Assembly (NCBI GenBank): GCA_002381695.1
Contig: DFXM01000020.1
Coordinates: 660,615 to 724,614, forward strand
DNA length: 64,000 nt
Direction: 5' to 3'
Source: Clostridium sp. UBA4108
GTDB taxonomy: Bacteria; Bacillota; Clostridia; Clostridiales; Clostridiaceae
Part shown: piece after piece, positions 27,188 to 36,433 of the stretch
Layout: each line of letters begins with the position of its first letter
Position numbering within the stretch: position 1 is the first letter of the stretch
Notes under the pieces: generated by a model
Told to the model about the DNA's origin: nothing
What the model saw: the letters and a program-made list of their open reading frames with translations, nothing else
The model's database searches: none
Position numbers and translations under genes: made by a program

Positions 27188-28150
27188 ATGAATAAAACCA
27201 TATTAAAAGATGAAGTTCTCAATAATGAGAAAAAGGATTATTTCTATGTAATTAACTATCCAACATATCATGAAGAATTATGCAAAATGGAGATGAAATA
27301 TATTTTTAATGTGATTCCACATGAGAAATATTTATTTTCAAATTTAGATATAGATATTTCAAGGAGTCCTTTTATAAAAGAAGGAATAAAAGTTATATAT
27401 AAAGGAACTTGCCTTAATGAGATTATAAATAGAATTAAGTTAGATAGAGTATCTTACCAAAGATTCAAGATGATTTTCCTGAAAATTGATGTAGATATCG
27501 AATATAAGGATAGGATGAAAGCCTTAAATGATATAGGTTTCGAAATTATAGGAGATGCTAGTGTTCACAATCCAGAAATAATTTTAGCTCTGTCAAAGGT
27601 TCATGGAGTATGGATATTTGGTGAGTATAGAAAAAATGATTATAGGTGGCATATACATGATAAAAAACCTTATTCCTATTCTAATGGATTAAGCATGAGA
27701 GTATCTAGAGCACTTGTTAATATCGCTGTAGGAAATGAAATAGATACAACAATAATTGACCCTTGTTGTGGTATAGGTACTGTGGTTATTGAAGCACTTT
27801 CACTAAATTTAAATATTAAAGGATATGAAATTAATCCACATATAGGGAGGAATGCCAAGAAAAATTTAGATTTTCTTAAATATAAGGATGTTATAACTAT
27901 TGGAGATATGCATAATATACAAGAGCATTTTCAAGTAGCTATTGTGGATATTCCATATGGCGTGTTTTCACCTACAACCTTAGAGGAGCAAAGCGATATA
28001 ATAAAAACAGCTAGAAGAATTGCAGATAAGATGATTATTATAACATTTGAGGATATGGATCACATCATAGTTTCTTCGGGATTCAAAATAATAGATGGCT
28101 GCACAGTATTAAAAGGAGGCTTCAAAAGGTATATTAACATATGTAAATAA
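27188..28150 (+). CDS. Trm11-like SAM-dependent RNA methyltransferase
   Basis: A 320-residue protein with a C-terminal Rossmann methyltransferase domain: motif I DPCCGIGT (191-198), acidic motif II GYEIN and the catalytic-type motif DIPYG (254-258), equivalent to (D/N)PPY of N2-guanine or N6-adenine methylases. The N-terminal half resembles the substrate-recognition part of TRM11/UPF0020 proteins. Such enzymes modify tRNA or rRNA guanines. It starts 6 bases after AAAGGAG. Target nucleotide unknown. Confidence 0.78.
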   Translation: MNKTILKDEVLNNEKKDYFYVINYPTYHEELCKMEMKYIFNVIPHEKYLFSNLDIDISRSPFIKEGIKVIYKGTCLNEIINRIKLDRVSYQRFKMIFLKIDVDIEYKDRMKALNDIGFEIIGDASVHNPEIILALSKVHGVWIFGEYRKNDYRWHIHDKKPYSYSNGLSMRVSRALVNIAVGNEIDTTIIDPCCGIGTVVIEALSLNLNIKGYEINPHIGRNAKKNLDFLKYKDVITIGDMHNIQEHFQVAIVDIPYGVFSPTTLEEQSDIIKTARRIADKMIIITFEDMDHIIVSSGFKIIDGCTVLKGGFKRYINICK

Positions 28151-28177
28151 ATGTAACGACCCCAGGGGTCGTTACAT
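28151..28177. terminator. Bidirectional intrinsic terminator
   Basis: A near-perfect palindrome, ATGTAACGACCCC then GGGGTCGTTACAT, lies between convergent genes. It shares the core GACCCCAGGGGT with the hairpin at about 18164. Confidence 0.75.
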
Positions 28178-28186
28178 TATTTGGAA

Positions 28187-28969
28187 TTAATCATGTTTGC
28201 CTTTTTTCCAGTGATTTATCATAATTTCTAGAGAACGCTCCATCTCACTTAAACAATCTCCACTAAATTTTCTTCCATAAAGGAGTTGACCAAAATTTTC
28301 AGCTCCATATACGTTATGGGAAGTAACTCTTTTTTCTAGATCTTTATACATGTGGTCATATTCTTCAGAAGTTAGATTTTTATATTCTTCATCAAATACT
28401 ATATATTTTCTGTCAAATCTAGGGCTTAATATTCTAGTGGCATTTTCAGGGTAATAACCCATGCAAAGCATAGAAATTGGGAATACCCAATTAGGTAAGT
28501 TAAGAATTTTTTTATGAATTTCATAGTTCTCTACTATATCTCCAATATAGCAGGAACCTACACCAACAGATTCTGCAGCAATTACTGCGTTTTGAGCAGC
28601 AATTAGTGCATCTCCAGTGCTTAAAAATAATTTAGATAGATCAGGCTCTGTATATTTAAAATTATTTTTATCACAAAACTCTTTAACATTGCATTTGTCA
28701 AAATATCCATATAAGCGTTCCATATCTGCAAGAAATATAAGGATTACAGGTGCTTTTGCGATAAATGGTTGATTGTCACAGGTAATGCTTAACCGCCTCT
28801 TTTTTTCTTCATCTTTAATTACCAATATAGAATACATCATCATATTCCCAGCAGTAGGAGCTCTTAAGGTGCTTTCTAGTATTAAATCCATATGTTCCTC
28901 TGAAATTGGGATATCAGCATATTTTCTTAAAGACATTCTATTATTTAATAGGTTTAATGTAGAATTCAA
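28187..28969 (-). CDS. Nitroreductase family flavoprotein
   Basis: An FMN-dependent oxidoreductase of 260 residues. SLRKYADIPI near the N-terminus and LRAPTAGNMM are the FMN-binding signatures; AAQNAVIAAESVGVGSCYIGDI and MLCMGYYPE complete the fold. The C-terminal 60 residues extend beyond short NfsB-type enzymes, as in NfsA/FRP-like members. The ATG at 28978 directly abuts the ribosome-binding site AAAAGGAG, so the TTG at 28969 (9-base spacing) is the likelier start. Electron acceptor unknown. Confidence 0.88.
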   Translation of the reverse strand: MNSTLNLLNNRMSLRKYADIPISEEHMDLILESTLRAPTAGNMMMYSILVIKDEEKKRRLSITCDNQPFIAKAPVILIFLADMERLYGYFDKCNVKEFCDKNNFKYTEPDLSKLFLSTGDALIAAQNAVIAAESVGVGSCYIGDIVENYEIHKKILNLPNWVFPISMLCMGYYPENATRILSPRFDRKYIVFDEEYKNLTSEEYDHMYKDLEKRVTSHNVYGAENFGQLLYGRKFSGDCLSEMERSLEIMINHWKKGKHD

Positions 28970-29136
28970 TGAAATCATCTCCTTTTAAATAAGTTACATA
29001 GTACTTTATTTATATTATTTAATATACACATACCCCCATGTCAACTACATATTTTACATAAAAAATAAAATATCTCGTAGTATACTACAGATTTTAATTT
29101 AGATATATTATAATTAGGCTAAAGGAGTGAGTGTTG

Positions 29137-30354
29137 ATGAAGGTTAGTGAATTTGCGAAAAGGTATGATATGAATAAAGAGACCATACGATATTATACTG
29201 ATCTAGGACTACTTATTCCTGAAAGGATAGGAAATTATTATGATTATAATAATCAATGCATAGAAGATATGGATAAGATAATAAACTTGAAGAGCTATGA
29301 ATTTTCCTTAAGTGAAATATTAAGAATTTTATCCTTTATTAGATTGGTAGGAGTCAATGAAGAGGAAAGTCAAGAAAATCTTCAATATATAATTAAAAAT
29401 AAGAAGCAGGAACTTATAGATAAAAAGAATAAATTAGAGGAGAAGATAAGGGATATAGATGAATTACCAGCGAGTTTTAAAGGAAGCTCTATTGATAATA
29501 AATGCAAAATGGGAATAAACATAAAATTTATTAACTATCTGGCGTGTCCTAAGTGCGGTCAGGGATTGGATATATTTAATTCAAGTATAACAGGTGAAAC
29601 TATAATAGAAGGTACAATGAAATGTAGTTGTGGATATGTGGGGTGTATTAAAGAGGGGATTATATTATGTGAAAATATAGAACATGATGGAGAAAAGCCA
29701 CATTGCTTAATTGAATCTAATCTATCTAACATTGAACCAGAATTAATATCTATGCTTAGGAAAACTTCAAATTATATATATGCTAAGGTATGTGAAGAAG
29801 ATCTTATAAATAAAGTAGTTTTAGACTTAGATGGAGATATAACGTTAATAACAAGTAAAATAATAAATTTAATCAGAGAAGATACGCTTTATATAATTAC
29901 AGGAAATAGTTTTCAGGATGTAAAGCATAAACAATCTTTATTAAGTAATAGTACAAATTTAAAAAACATCATATTTGTGGCAGGAATTAAGGAAATGCCT
30001 ATAAAATATTCATCAATAGATTTGATTATTGATGGATATGCTACAAGTTTTAGATTTCTTAATGAAAATTATGGATATATGGAGTTTTGGTCGCCTTATT
30101 TAAAGCAAGATTGTAAGTATATTGGAGCATATTTTGGATATAAAAAGAATGTTTACTCTTTAAGAAACATTAGGGAGGAAAGTAGGAGATATTTTCTAGA
30201 GGATAACCTAATAACATATCTTCAACTCCTTGGCTTTGCTATAACGGAGCATAAGGAGTGGAAAGGTATAAAAAATACAGGTCATGCCTTAGCATTTCAT
30301 AATCATAAAGATGAGATTTACCTATGGACATGGAAAGCTATTAAAAACTCCTAG
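29137..30354 (+). CDS. MerR-type regulator fused to zinc-ribbon and methyltransferase-like domain
   Basis: A 405-residue fusion. Residues 1-70 are a MerR winged helix (SEFAKRYDMNKETIRYYTD), followed by a coiled dimerisation helix (about 75-120). Residues 130-180 form a Trm112-like zinc ribbon, with LACPKCGQGL, then MKCSCGYVGCIKEGIIL. The remaining 220 residues look like a degenerate Rossmann methyltransferase (strands VVLDLDGDITLI, LYIITG, SSIDLIIDGYA) with the glycine-rich SAM loop lost. The effector domain thus resembles a zinc-ribbon methyltransferase rather than a drug-binding domain. The neighbouring divergent nitroreductase is a plausible target. ATG 29137 is spaced 9 bases from AAAGGAG. 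Confidence 0.75.
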   Translation: MKVSEFAKRYDMNKETIRYYTDLGLLIPERIGNYYDYNNQCIEDMDKIINLKSYEFSLSEILRILSFIRLVGVNEEESQENLQYIIKNKKQELIDKKNKLEEKIRDIDELPASFKGSSIDNKCKMGINIKFINYLACPKCGQGLDIFNSSITGETIIEGTMKCSCGYVGCIKEGIILCENIEHDGEKPHCLIESNLSNIEPELISMLRKTSNYIYAKVCEEDLINKVVLDLDGDITLITSKIINLIREDTLYIITGNSFQDVKHKQSLLSNSTNLKNIIFVAGIKEMPIKYSSIDLIIDGYATSFRFLNENYGYMEFWSPYLKQDCKYIGAYFGYKKNVYSLRNIREESRRYFLEDNLITYLQLLGFAITEHKEWKGIKNTGHALAFHNHKDEIYLWTWKAIKNS

Positions 30355-30459
30355 AGAATATTTTAAGAAATAAGCTGAGGTTTCAGTAGACAAGACCATG
30401 ATAACAGTTGAAAAATGAGAAAGAAATTGCCAGAAAAATTTAAATGAATTTTTATGTTT

Positions 30460-30504
30460 AATAAGTATGAATCAGAATTTTATTCTGTTTTATGCTTATT
30501 TTTA
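30460..30504 (+). terminator. Intrinsic terminator
   Basis: AATAAGTATGAATCAGAAT pairs with ATTCTG-TTTTATGCTTATT (30460-30500) with few mismatches, followed by a T-run. It ends the MerR-fusion transcript. Confidence 0.8.
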
Positions 30505-30644
30505 TATATCTTATGAATTCATGCTCAATTATATGTAAGTGTGCATATTATAAATTATGATGATGTTGCTTTAGAGGTGAGTTTCCTCTAAGGATAGTCA
30601 AGTAATTGATAGCATGTAGATATACTGAGGAGGATATTAATAAG

Positions 30645-31628
30645 ATGAATAAAATAAAAATTGGTGTTGTTGGATATGGAAATCTTGGTAAGGGAGTAGA
30701 AGAAGTAATTAAAGAAAATCAAGATATGGAACTATACGCTATTTTTACGAGAAGAGATCCATATGAAATTTGTCCTAAAAATTCTAATGTAAAGGTAGAA
30801 AGTATATCTAACATAGAGAAATATATAGGTAAAATTGATGTTATGATATTATGTGGTGGTTCAGCTACAGATTTGCCTGTGCAAGGGCCAAACATTTCTA
30901 AATACTATAATACAGTAGATAGCTATGATAACCATACAAAGATATATGAATATTATGAAAGAATGAATAATGTAGCAAGAGCCTCAGGAAATATATCCAT
31001 CATTGGTGGAGGATGGGATCCTGGACTATTCTCCATTATAAGAGCAATGACGGAGTGCTATTTGCCAAATGGAAAAGATTATACATTTTGGGGTAGAGGA
31101 GTAAGTCAAGGACATTCAGATGCCATTAGAAGAGTTAAGGGAGTTAAAAATGCGGTTCAATACACTATTCCTGTAGATGAAGCATTGTATAGAGTTAGGC
31201 GTGGTGAAAATCCGATATTAGATACTAGAGACAAGCATATAAGAGAATGTTTTGTAGTAATAGAAGAAGGAGCAGATGTGAATAAAATAGAAAATGAAAT
31301 AAAAACTATGCCGCATTACTTTGAAAATTACGAGACTATTGTAAATTTTATAGATGAAGATGAACTTAAAGAAAACCACTCTGGGATGTATCATGGAGGA
31401 TATGTATTAAGATCTGCGGTTACAGGGGGAGGAAATAAGCATATAATTGAATTATCTCTAAGAACTCAGAGTAATCCAGAATTTACTTCAAGCATTTTAG
31501 TAGCATATGCTAGGGCTGCATATAGAATGAAAGAAGAAGGTCAAAAGGGTGCAAAAACTGTATATGATGTGCCTGTTGCATATTTATATGAATCAGATAG
31601 AGAAAGATTAATAAGAGGATTATTATAG
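30645..31628 (+). CDS. ddh: meso-Diaminopimelate D-dehydrogenase
   Basis: An NADPH-dependent enzyme of 327 residues that reductively aminates L-2-amino-6-oxopimelate to meso-diaminopimelate, the one-step route to lysine and peptidoglycan precursor. The N-terminal Rossmann motif is GVVGYGNLGKG; downstream blocks IFTRRDP, GGGWDPGLFS, WGRGVSQGHSDA and TGGGNKH are typical of Ddh, whose usual length is about 326. The ATG at 30645 follows GAGGAGG; an in-frame TTG at 30606 would add an unrelated extension. A 7-bp hairpin (TTAGAGG/CCTCTAA, 30571-30591) lies in the leader, but no lysine riboswitch is recognisable. Confidence 0.93.
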   Translation: MNKIKIGVVGYGNLGKGVEEVIKENQDMELYAIFTRRDPYEICPKNSNVKVESISNIEKYIGKIDVMILCGGSATDLPVQGPNISKYYNTVDSYDNHTKIYEYYERMNNVARASGNISIIGGGWDPGLFSIIRAMTECYLPNGKDYTFWGRGVSQGHSDAIRRVKGVKNAVQYTIPVDEALYRVRRGENPILDTRDKHIRECFVVIEEGADVNKIENEIKTMPHYFENYETIVNFIDEDELKENHSGMYHGGYVLRSAVTGGGNKHIIELSLRTQSNPEFTSSILVAYARAAYRMKEEGQKGAKTVYDVPVAYLYESDRERLIRGLL

Positions 31629-31634
31629 AATTTA

Positions 31635-31671
31635 GAAAAGAGCTAGTGAAATCTATTCATTAGCTCTTTCC
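31635..31671. terminator. Terminator between convergent genes
   Basis: GAAAAGAGCTA (31635-31645) pairs with TAGCTCTTTC (31661-31670), with inner TGAA/TTCA. T-content is modest on the plus strand. Confidence 0.65.
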
Positions 31672-31699
31672 CAAGAAAATAAAATTATATAGGTATTTT

Positions 31700-32209
31700 T
31701 TATTTAAATTCTTCAGCTAAATTGGTTAGTGCATCATCACAAACTCTATATACAGTCCATTCATCCATTGGAATTGCACCTAAACTCTTATAAAAATTAA
31801 TAGAAGGTTCATTCCAATCAATACACCACCATTCAAGTCTTCCACAGTTTCTTTCTTTTGCTAAATGAGCAAGGAAGGCAAGAAGGGTTTTTCCAAGGCC
31901 TTTGCCTCTCATCTCAGGTCTTACATATAAATCCTCTAGATAAACCCCAGGACGCCCTAAGAATGTAGAGAAATTATGGAAAAATAATGCAAAGCTTACG
32001 GGTTCTCCGTTATATTCACCAATTACAACTTCAGCAGCTTTTCTGACAAATAAAGAATCCCTAAGAATTTCCTCAGTAGCTACTACCTCATGTAATAGTT
32101 TTTCATAATCTGCTAGTTCTTTAATAAATTTTAATATTAGTGGTATATCTTTTTCCTCAGCTAATCTTAAAACATAATTAGGAACATTAGTTTCTATCAA
32201 TTTATTCAT
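31700..32209 (-). CDS. GNAT acetyltransferase, diamine (SSAT-like) family
   Basis: A 169-residue N-acetyltransferase close to spermidine/spermine or thialysine N-acetyltransferase. GVYLEDLYVRPEMRGKGLGK holds the acetyl-CoA-binding RGKGLG loop; ADYEKLLHEV, LEWWCIDWNEPSINFYKSLGA and MDEWTVYR are hallmarks of the SSAT subgroup. The ATG at 32209 has GGGGG upstream. The probable substrate is a diamine or polyamine, but side activities on amino-acid analogues are known in the family. Confidence 0.88.
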   Translation of the reverse strand: MNKLIETNVPNYVLRLAEEKDIPLILKFIKELADYEKLLHEVVATEEILRDSLFVRKAAEVVIGEYNGEPVSFALFFHNFSTFLGRPGVYLEDLYVRPEMRGKGLGKTLLAFLAHLAKERNCGRLEWWCIDWNEPSINFYKSLGAIPMDEWTVYRVCDDALTNLAEEFK

Positions 32210-32262
32210 TTGATTAACCCCCTTAGTTTAATAATATAGATAATTATATCATAAAGATAAGC

Positions 32263-33951
32263 TTATATCTTAAATTGTCTGACAGCTTCAAGCTTATCTT
32301 GGCATGTAGCATGTAAATCTTGAGATATGGAAGCTACATTCATAGAAGTTTTGCTTACCTCTTCAGAAGACATTACAATCTCTTCTGATGAACTTGATAC
32401 AGAATTAGAGATATCTTTAGTTGTTTCAACCTTCTCTATAATACCTTCTTTTTCTTTATTGATATTATTCATATTTACATTTATATCATTAATTTCAGGT
32501 ATTAATACCTGAATATCTTCAATAACCTCTTTAAAAGATTCAATAGATTTATCTATTATTTCATTCTGATTAGTTAATTTCACATTCATAGTTTCAGAAG
32601 TTTCCATAACAGATTGACTTTCCTGGGTTACATCTAGAAGTAGATTATTTATATTAAGAGATGAAGCCTTAACTTCCTCAGCTAATTTTCTAACTTCATT
32701 TGCCACAACAGTAAATCCACGACCAGCTTCACCAACTCTAGCAGCTTCTATGGAAGCATTTAATGCCAATAGATTAGTTTGATCTGCAATGCCGTCAATT
32801 AAGTTAGTTATATTTCCAATTTTATTAAGAAGGTCATTCAACCCTTCTATTTTAATACTCATATATTTAAAAGAAGTACTAATTTCTTCTGTAGAACCTT
32901 GAAGTAGTATTAAATCTTTATTACTATATACAACTTTAGAGTTCATGGTTTCCAGAGTTTTATTAACCTTATTTACAGAATCTGTAGCATAGTTAATTGT
33001 TGAGTTAAAGTCATCTAAAATAGAGTTAATGTTATCCATATTATCAGATTGAATATTCATGCTATCTGATATACTTTGAATAGTAGCAGTAACTTCTTCA
33101 GAGGATGCAGCTAATTCTTCACTGGTAGCAGATAAATCATCCACATAAGCTACTTCTTTATCTGTAGAATTCATTATAATTTTAACTATGGATACAAATT
33201 TCAACCTGAAATTATTAATGTGATTTCCGATATCCTCAATTTCATCTCCGGTTTTCACAACTATGTCATTGCTTAAATCTCCTTCTGACATTTTACTTAA
33301 ACTGTGAATCAGCTGAGTTATACCTTTGCTTAAATCTTTGGATATTTTTAATGTCATAAAAATATAAGCAATAATAAGAATTATAGATATTATTATAATT
33401 ATTAGAAATAAATTATTTCTAGTTGAGAGTAGATTTGTTACGTCATTTTCAACACATAATGCAGCCACAACTTCACCGTTAGAGTTTACAATTGGCTCAT
33501 AGGTAGTGATAATCCAATTATTCACATAGGTTCCTTTGGTAGCATCTGAGGTTAAGGTTTCGCCGCCAAATACTTTTTTGAATTTATCATCATATTCATA
33601 ATTTAGGCCTTTAGTAGAATCATCATATATGCCATCCACTAGAATTTCTACTTTATCATTATTTTTATACACAGCATAAATAAATTTAATGCTACTACTA
33701 TCTTTAAATTCATTTAATTTAGTCTTTACCTCTTTATACTTTGGATTTTTTGTTGAGTTATCTTTTATAAGTTCCTCAAAATCCTCAGCTTTGATTAATT
33801 TTACTGCATCATCCATGGTGGTTAAAGTTTGTCTTTGAATATTTTTGAATTCGTGAGTAAAGACGAATACATTACTTAGAATCAAAACCACCATAGATAA
33901 TATACATATAGTTAAAGTTTTTCTAAGTATCTTTTTGCCCAATTTGTTCAC
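32263..33951 (-). CDS. Methyl-accepting chemotaxis protein
   Basis: A membrane chemoreceptor of 562 residues from GTG 33951, which lies 7 bases after AAAGGAGG; the longer frame lacks a ribosome-binding site. Layout: membrane helix 1 (about 10-30), external single-Cache-like sensor (about 40-195), membrane helix 2 (IILIIAYIFM), HAMP (about 205-260) and a signalling domain with the tip sequence NLLALNASIEAARVGEAGRG. Contact with CheW/CheA occurs at that tip. No che gene is adjacent. The ligand is unknown. Confidence 0.93.
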   Translation of the reverse strand: MNKLGKKILRKTLTICILSMVVLILSNVFVFTHEFKNIQRQTLTTMDDAVKLIKAEDFEELIKDNSTKNPKYKEVKTKLNEFKDSSSIKFIYAVYKNNDKVEILVDGIYDDSTKGLNYEYDDKFKKVFGGETLTSDATKGTYVNNWIITTYEPIVNSNGEVVAALCVENDVTNLLSTRNNLFLIIIIISIILIIAYIFMTLKISKDLSKGITQLIHSLSKMSEGDLSNDIVVKTGDEIEDIGNHINNFRLKFVSIVKIIMNSTDKEVAYVDDLSATSEELAASSEEVTATIQSISDSMNIQSDNMDNINSILDDFNSTINYATDSVNKVNKTLETMNSKVVYSNKDLILLQGSTEEISTSFKYMSIKIEGLNDLLNKIGNITNLIDGIADQTNLLALNASIEAARVGEAGRGFTVVANEVRKLAEEVKASSLNINNLLLDVTQESQSVMETSETMNVKLTNQNEIIDKSIESFKEVIEDIQVLIPEINDINVNMNNINKEKEGIIEKVETTKDISNSVSSSSEEIVMSSEEVSKTSMNVASISQDLHATCQDKLEAVRQFKI

Positions 33952-34287
33952 TAAAAGTCCTCCTTTATAATAAATTGAAGTGAAATAGATAATAATTCCC
34001 GTAATAATTGTTATATTTTGATTATCGATACAACATGACAAAGTTTTATATTTTCAGACAAAGTTTCTAAATAGACTTTGGACATAGTTAATTTAATTAA
34101 ATAATAAATTATAAGAACATCTTCTAAAAAATTTAAATAAGAAACTTACTATTCTAAATTGAAGTGATACATAGTTATTAGGGAATTTATATCACAATGT
34201 ATAATATATTGAAAAAAACTGCACATACTAAATAGGAAGGTTCTTCTTAGTGAGGGGCCTTCCTATTTTAAATTAAGAGGTGTTAGT
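33952..34287. other. Divergent intergenic region with a leader hairpin
   Basis: This holds the chemoreceptor leader and the upstream region of the prenyltransferase gene. A TATAAT box stands at 34200-34205. Apart from the hairpin at 34230-34268, I see no gene or known RNA. Confidence 0.55.
34230..34272 (+). terminator. Terminator-like hairpin in the leader of the cis-prenyltransferase gene
   Basis: AAATAGGAAGG (34230-34240) pairs perfectly with CCTTCCTATTT (34258-34268), followed by TTTTAAATT, only 19 bases before the start codon. No plus-strand gene precedes it within 2.6 kb, so it would act as a leader attenuator, or as a terminator for an unseen upstream RNA. Confidence 0.55.
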
Positions 34288-34929
34288 ATGAGATTACCAA
34301 GTCATATAGGAGTAATTCCAGATGGAAATAGAAGATGGGCTCAAGGTCAAGGGCTAACTAAGGATAAAGGCTATGATTTAGGCATAGATCCAGGATTACA
34401 ACTATTTAAATTATGTCAAAAATCAGGAATACAGGAGCTAACTATGTATGGTTTTACTACAGACAATACAAAAAGACCCACAGAGCAAAGAAAGGCCTTT
34501 ACTGAGGCTTGCATTAGAGCTGTTAATTTAATTTCTGATGAAGATTGTGAGATTTTGGTTCTAGGAAATACAAAATCACCTATGTTTCCTAAGGAACTTT
34601 TACCTTATACAAAGAGAACAGTATTTGGTAAAGGCGGAATGAAGGTCAACTTCTTAGTTAACTATAGTTGGAAGCATGATCTAGAAAGCTTAAAAAATGG
34701 AGAAAAAGGAACTAGCATTTTAGCAGAATATCTTGAATCTAAAGATGTTTCACGGTTAGATTTAATAATTCGTTGGGGTGGAAGAAGAAGATTAAGTGGA
34801 TTTCTACCTATTCAATCTGTTTATGCTGATTTTTATGTCATAGATGATCTATGGCCAGATTTTAGAGAAGATCATTTTTATAATGCATTAAATTGGTATG
34901 GGGAGCAAGATATAACATTAGGAGGCTAG
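34288..34929 (+). CDS. cis-Prenyltransferase (UppS-like), short
   Basis: A 213-residue member of the undecaprenyl diphosphate synthase family, which condenses isopentenyl diphosphate in cis onto an allylic primer. HIGVIPDGNRRWA carries the catalytic Asp12, YGFTTDNTKRP the FSxENxxR-like block, and DLIIRWGGRRRLSGFLPIQS the C-terminal diphosphate-binding block. It is about 30-40 residues shorter than housekeeping UppS and divergent in several blocks, suggesting a specialised paralogue with a different chain length. The next gene, a CrtI-like oxidoreductase, starts immediately after the stop, implying a joint isoprenoid pathway. Confidence 0.82.
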   Translation: MRLPSHIGVIPDGNRRWAQGQGLTKDKGYDLGIDPGLQLFKLCQKSGIQELTMYGFTTDNTKRPTEQRKAFTEACIRAVNLISDEDCEILVLGNTKSPMFPKELLPYTKRTVFGKGGMKVNFLVNYSWKHDLESLKNGEKGTSILAEYLESKDVSRLDLIIRWGGRRRLSGFLPIQSVYADFYVIDDLWPDFREDHFYNALNWYGEQDITLGG

Positions 34930-36405
34930 ATGATGGGGAAAAAGGCTATAATAATTGGAGCAGGTATAGGGGGACTCGCCACTGCAGCTAGATTATTAAG
35001 CAAAGGATATAGTGTAAAGATTATTGAGAAAAATAAAGAAGTTGGGGGAAGGATAGGAATCATTAAGGAAAATGGTTTCACTTTCGACTTAACTGCATCT
35101 ATAGTTATGATGCCAGATATGTATATAGATTTATTAGAAGAATTAGGACTAAGCTTAGAGTTTATTAAGATAGAACCAAATTATAGAGCTAATTTTTGGG
35201 AAGGAAGTTCTATAGATTTTTACACAGATTTAGAACCAACATTGGAACAGATTGAGAAAATCTATAGTAAAGATGGAGAGGGATATTTACGATTTTTATC
35301 TAATGGATATGAAAAGTACAACGTAACCTATGATTATTTTCTAAGCCGAAGTTTTTGTGATATAGGAGATATTTTAAATCCTTCTACTTTTATTGGAGCA
35401 TTTAAAGCACATACATTGACTAATTCCTATGAATATATCTCTAAGTTTGTTGAAAGTGAAAAGCTAAGAACATTTCTAGCTTTCCAATCTATGTACATAG
35501 GGGTGAATCCTTATGAAGGCTCCGATATATATACAATAATTCCTGCCATTTCTGCAATAAAGGGACTATGGTATATTAAAGGAGGAATGTACTCTTATAT
35601 AAATTTATTAGAAAAGTATATAAGAGAAAATGGAGGAGAAATAGAATTAGAAACTGAATGTAAAGAAATTATTATAGAGAATGAAAAGGTAAAGGAAATA
35701 ATAACAGATAAATGGCAGAATCAAGGTGATATAATTATATGTAACAGTGATTTCTCCTATTCTATGGATAAGTTTATAAAAAATGATGAATATAAAAAAG
35801 ATTATCCAACCAAGAAAATTAATAGTATGGAGTATTCATGCTCTGCATTTATTTTATATCTAGGATTAAAAAAGAAATATACCTGTTTAAAAGTACATAA
35901 TATATTTTTAGGAGTAGATTTTAAAGAGAATATAAGTGCACCTTTTGAAGGAGATATACCAAGTCAGCCTTCACTGTACTTATATTGTCCATCGGCTATA
36001 GACAAAACAATGGCACCAGAAGGAAAGGAAGCTATTAGTGTGATAGTTAGAGTGCCTAATCTTTTAAAGGTAGATGTTAAGTGGAGTAGTGCTACCATTA
36101 AAGAATTAAGAGCAAATATCTTAAGCATTTTAAAGAAGGTAAAAGGATTAGAAGATATAGAAGAAAATATAGAATATGAGAGCTATTTAACTCCAGTAGA
36201 TTTACAAGAAAGATTTAATTGTTATGAGGGAAATGGGTTTGGAATTAGTCATAACTTAAATCAATCAGCCTTTCTTAGACCCCAAATTAAGAACTCAGAT
36301 GTGGAAGGTTTATATTTTGTAGGAGATTCTGTGCATCCGGGAACAGGTGCATCTTTAGTACTTTTAGGAAGTAAGCTTTTATGCGATGAAATATATAATA
36401 GTTGA
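34930..36405 (+). CDS. FAD-dependent oxidoreductase, phytoene desaturase (CrtI) family
   Basis: A 491-residue flavoprotein. The N-terminal dinucleotide-binding motif is IIGAGIGGLATAARL, followed by EKNKEVGGRIGI; the C-terminal GLYFVGDSVHPGTGASLVLLG is the FAD-binding signature of CrtI-type desaturases and CrtISO/RetSat-like saturases or isomerases. It begins directly after the prenyltransferase stop (a second ATG at 34933 is 7 bases from GGAGG and may be the true start). The neighbour suggests it acts on a polyisoprenoid. No phytoene synthase is nearby, so carotenoid synthesis is not implied. Confidence 0.85.
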   Translation: MMGKKAIIIGAGIGGLATAARLLSKGYSVKIIEKNKEVGGRIGIIKENGFTFDLTASIVMMPDMYIDLLEELGLSLEFIKIEPNYRANFWEGSSIDFYTDLEPTLEQIEKIYSKDGEGYLRFLSNGYEKYNVTYDYFLSRSFCDIGDILNPSTFIGAFKAHTLTNSYEYISKFVESEKLRTFLAFQSMYIGVNPYEGSDIYTIIPAISAIKGLWYIKGGMYSYINLLEKYIRENGGEIELETECKEIIIENEKVKEIITDKWQNQGDIIICNSDFSYSMDKFIKNDEYKKDYPTKKINSMEYSCSAFILYLGLKKKYTCLKVHNIFLGVDFKENISAPFEGDIPSQPSLYLYCPSAIDKTMAPEGKEAISVIVRVPNLLKVDVKWSSATIKELRANILSILKKVKGLEDIEENIEYESYLTPVDLQERFNCYEGNGFGISHNLNQSAFLRPQIKNSDVEGLYFVGDSVHPGTGASLVLLGSKLLCDEIYNS

Positions 36406-36433
36406 GCACCAACTTTACTGTGGTGCTTTTTTT
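36405..36433 (+). terminator. Intrinsic terminator
   Basis: AGCACCA (36405-36411) pairs with TGGTGCT (36421-36427) and is followed by seven T. It ends the prenyltransferase/oxidoreductase operon. Confidence 0.88.

Noticed and set aside
30505..30644. Lysine riboswitch upstream of ddh
   Set aside because: Only a short TTAGAGG/CCTCTAA hairpin is visible. The conserved five-helix core and length of the lysine aptamer are missing.
34930..36405. Carotenoid biosynthesis cluster
   Set aside because: Only a CrtI-family oxidoreductase is present, with no phytoene/squalene synthase, and the partner is a cis- rather than trans-prenyltransferase.
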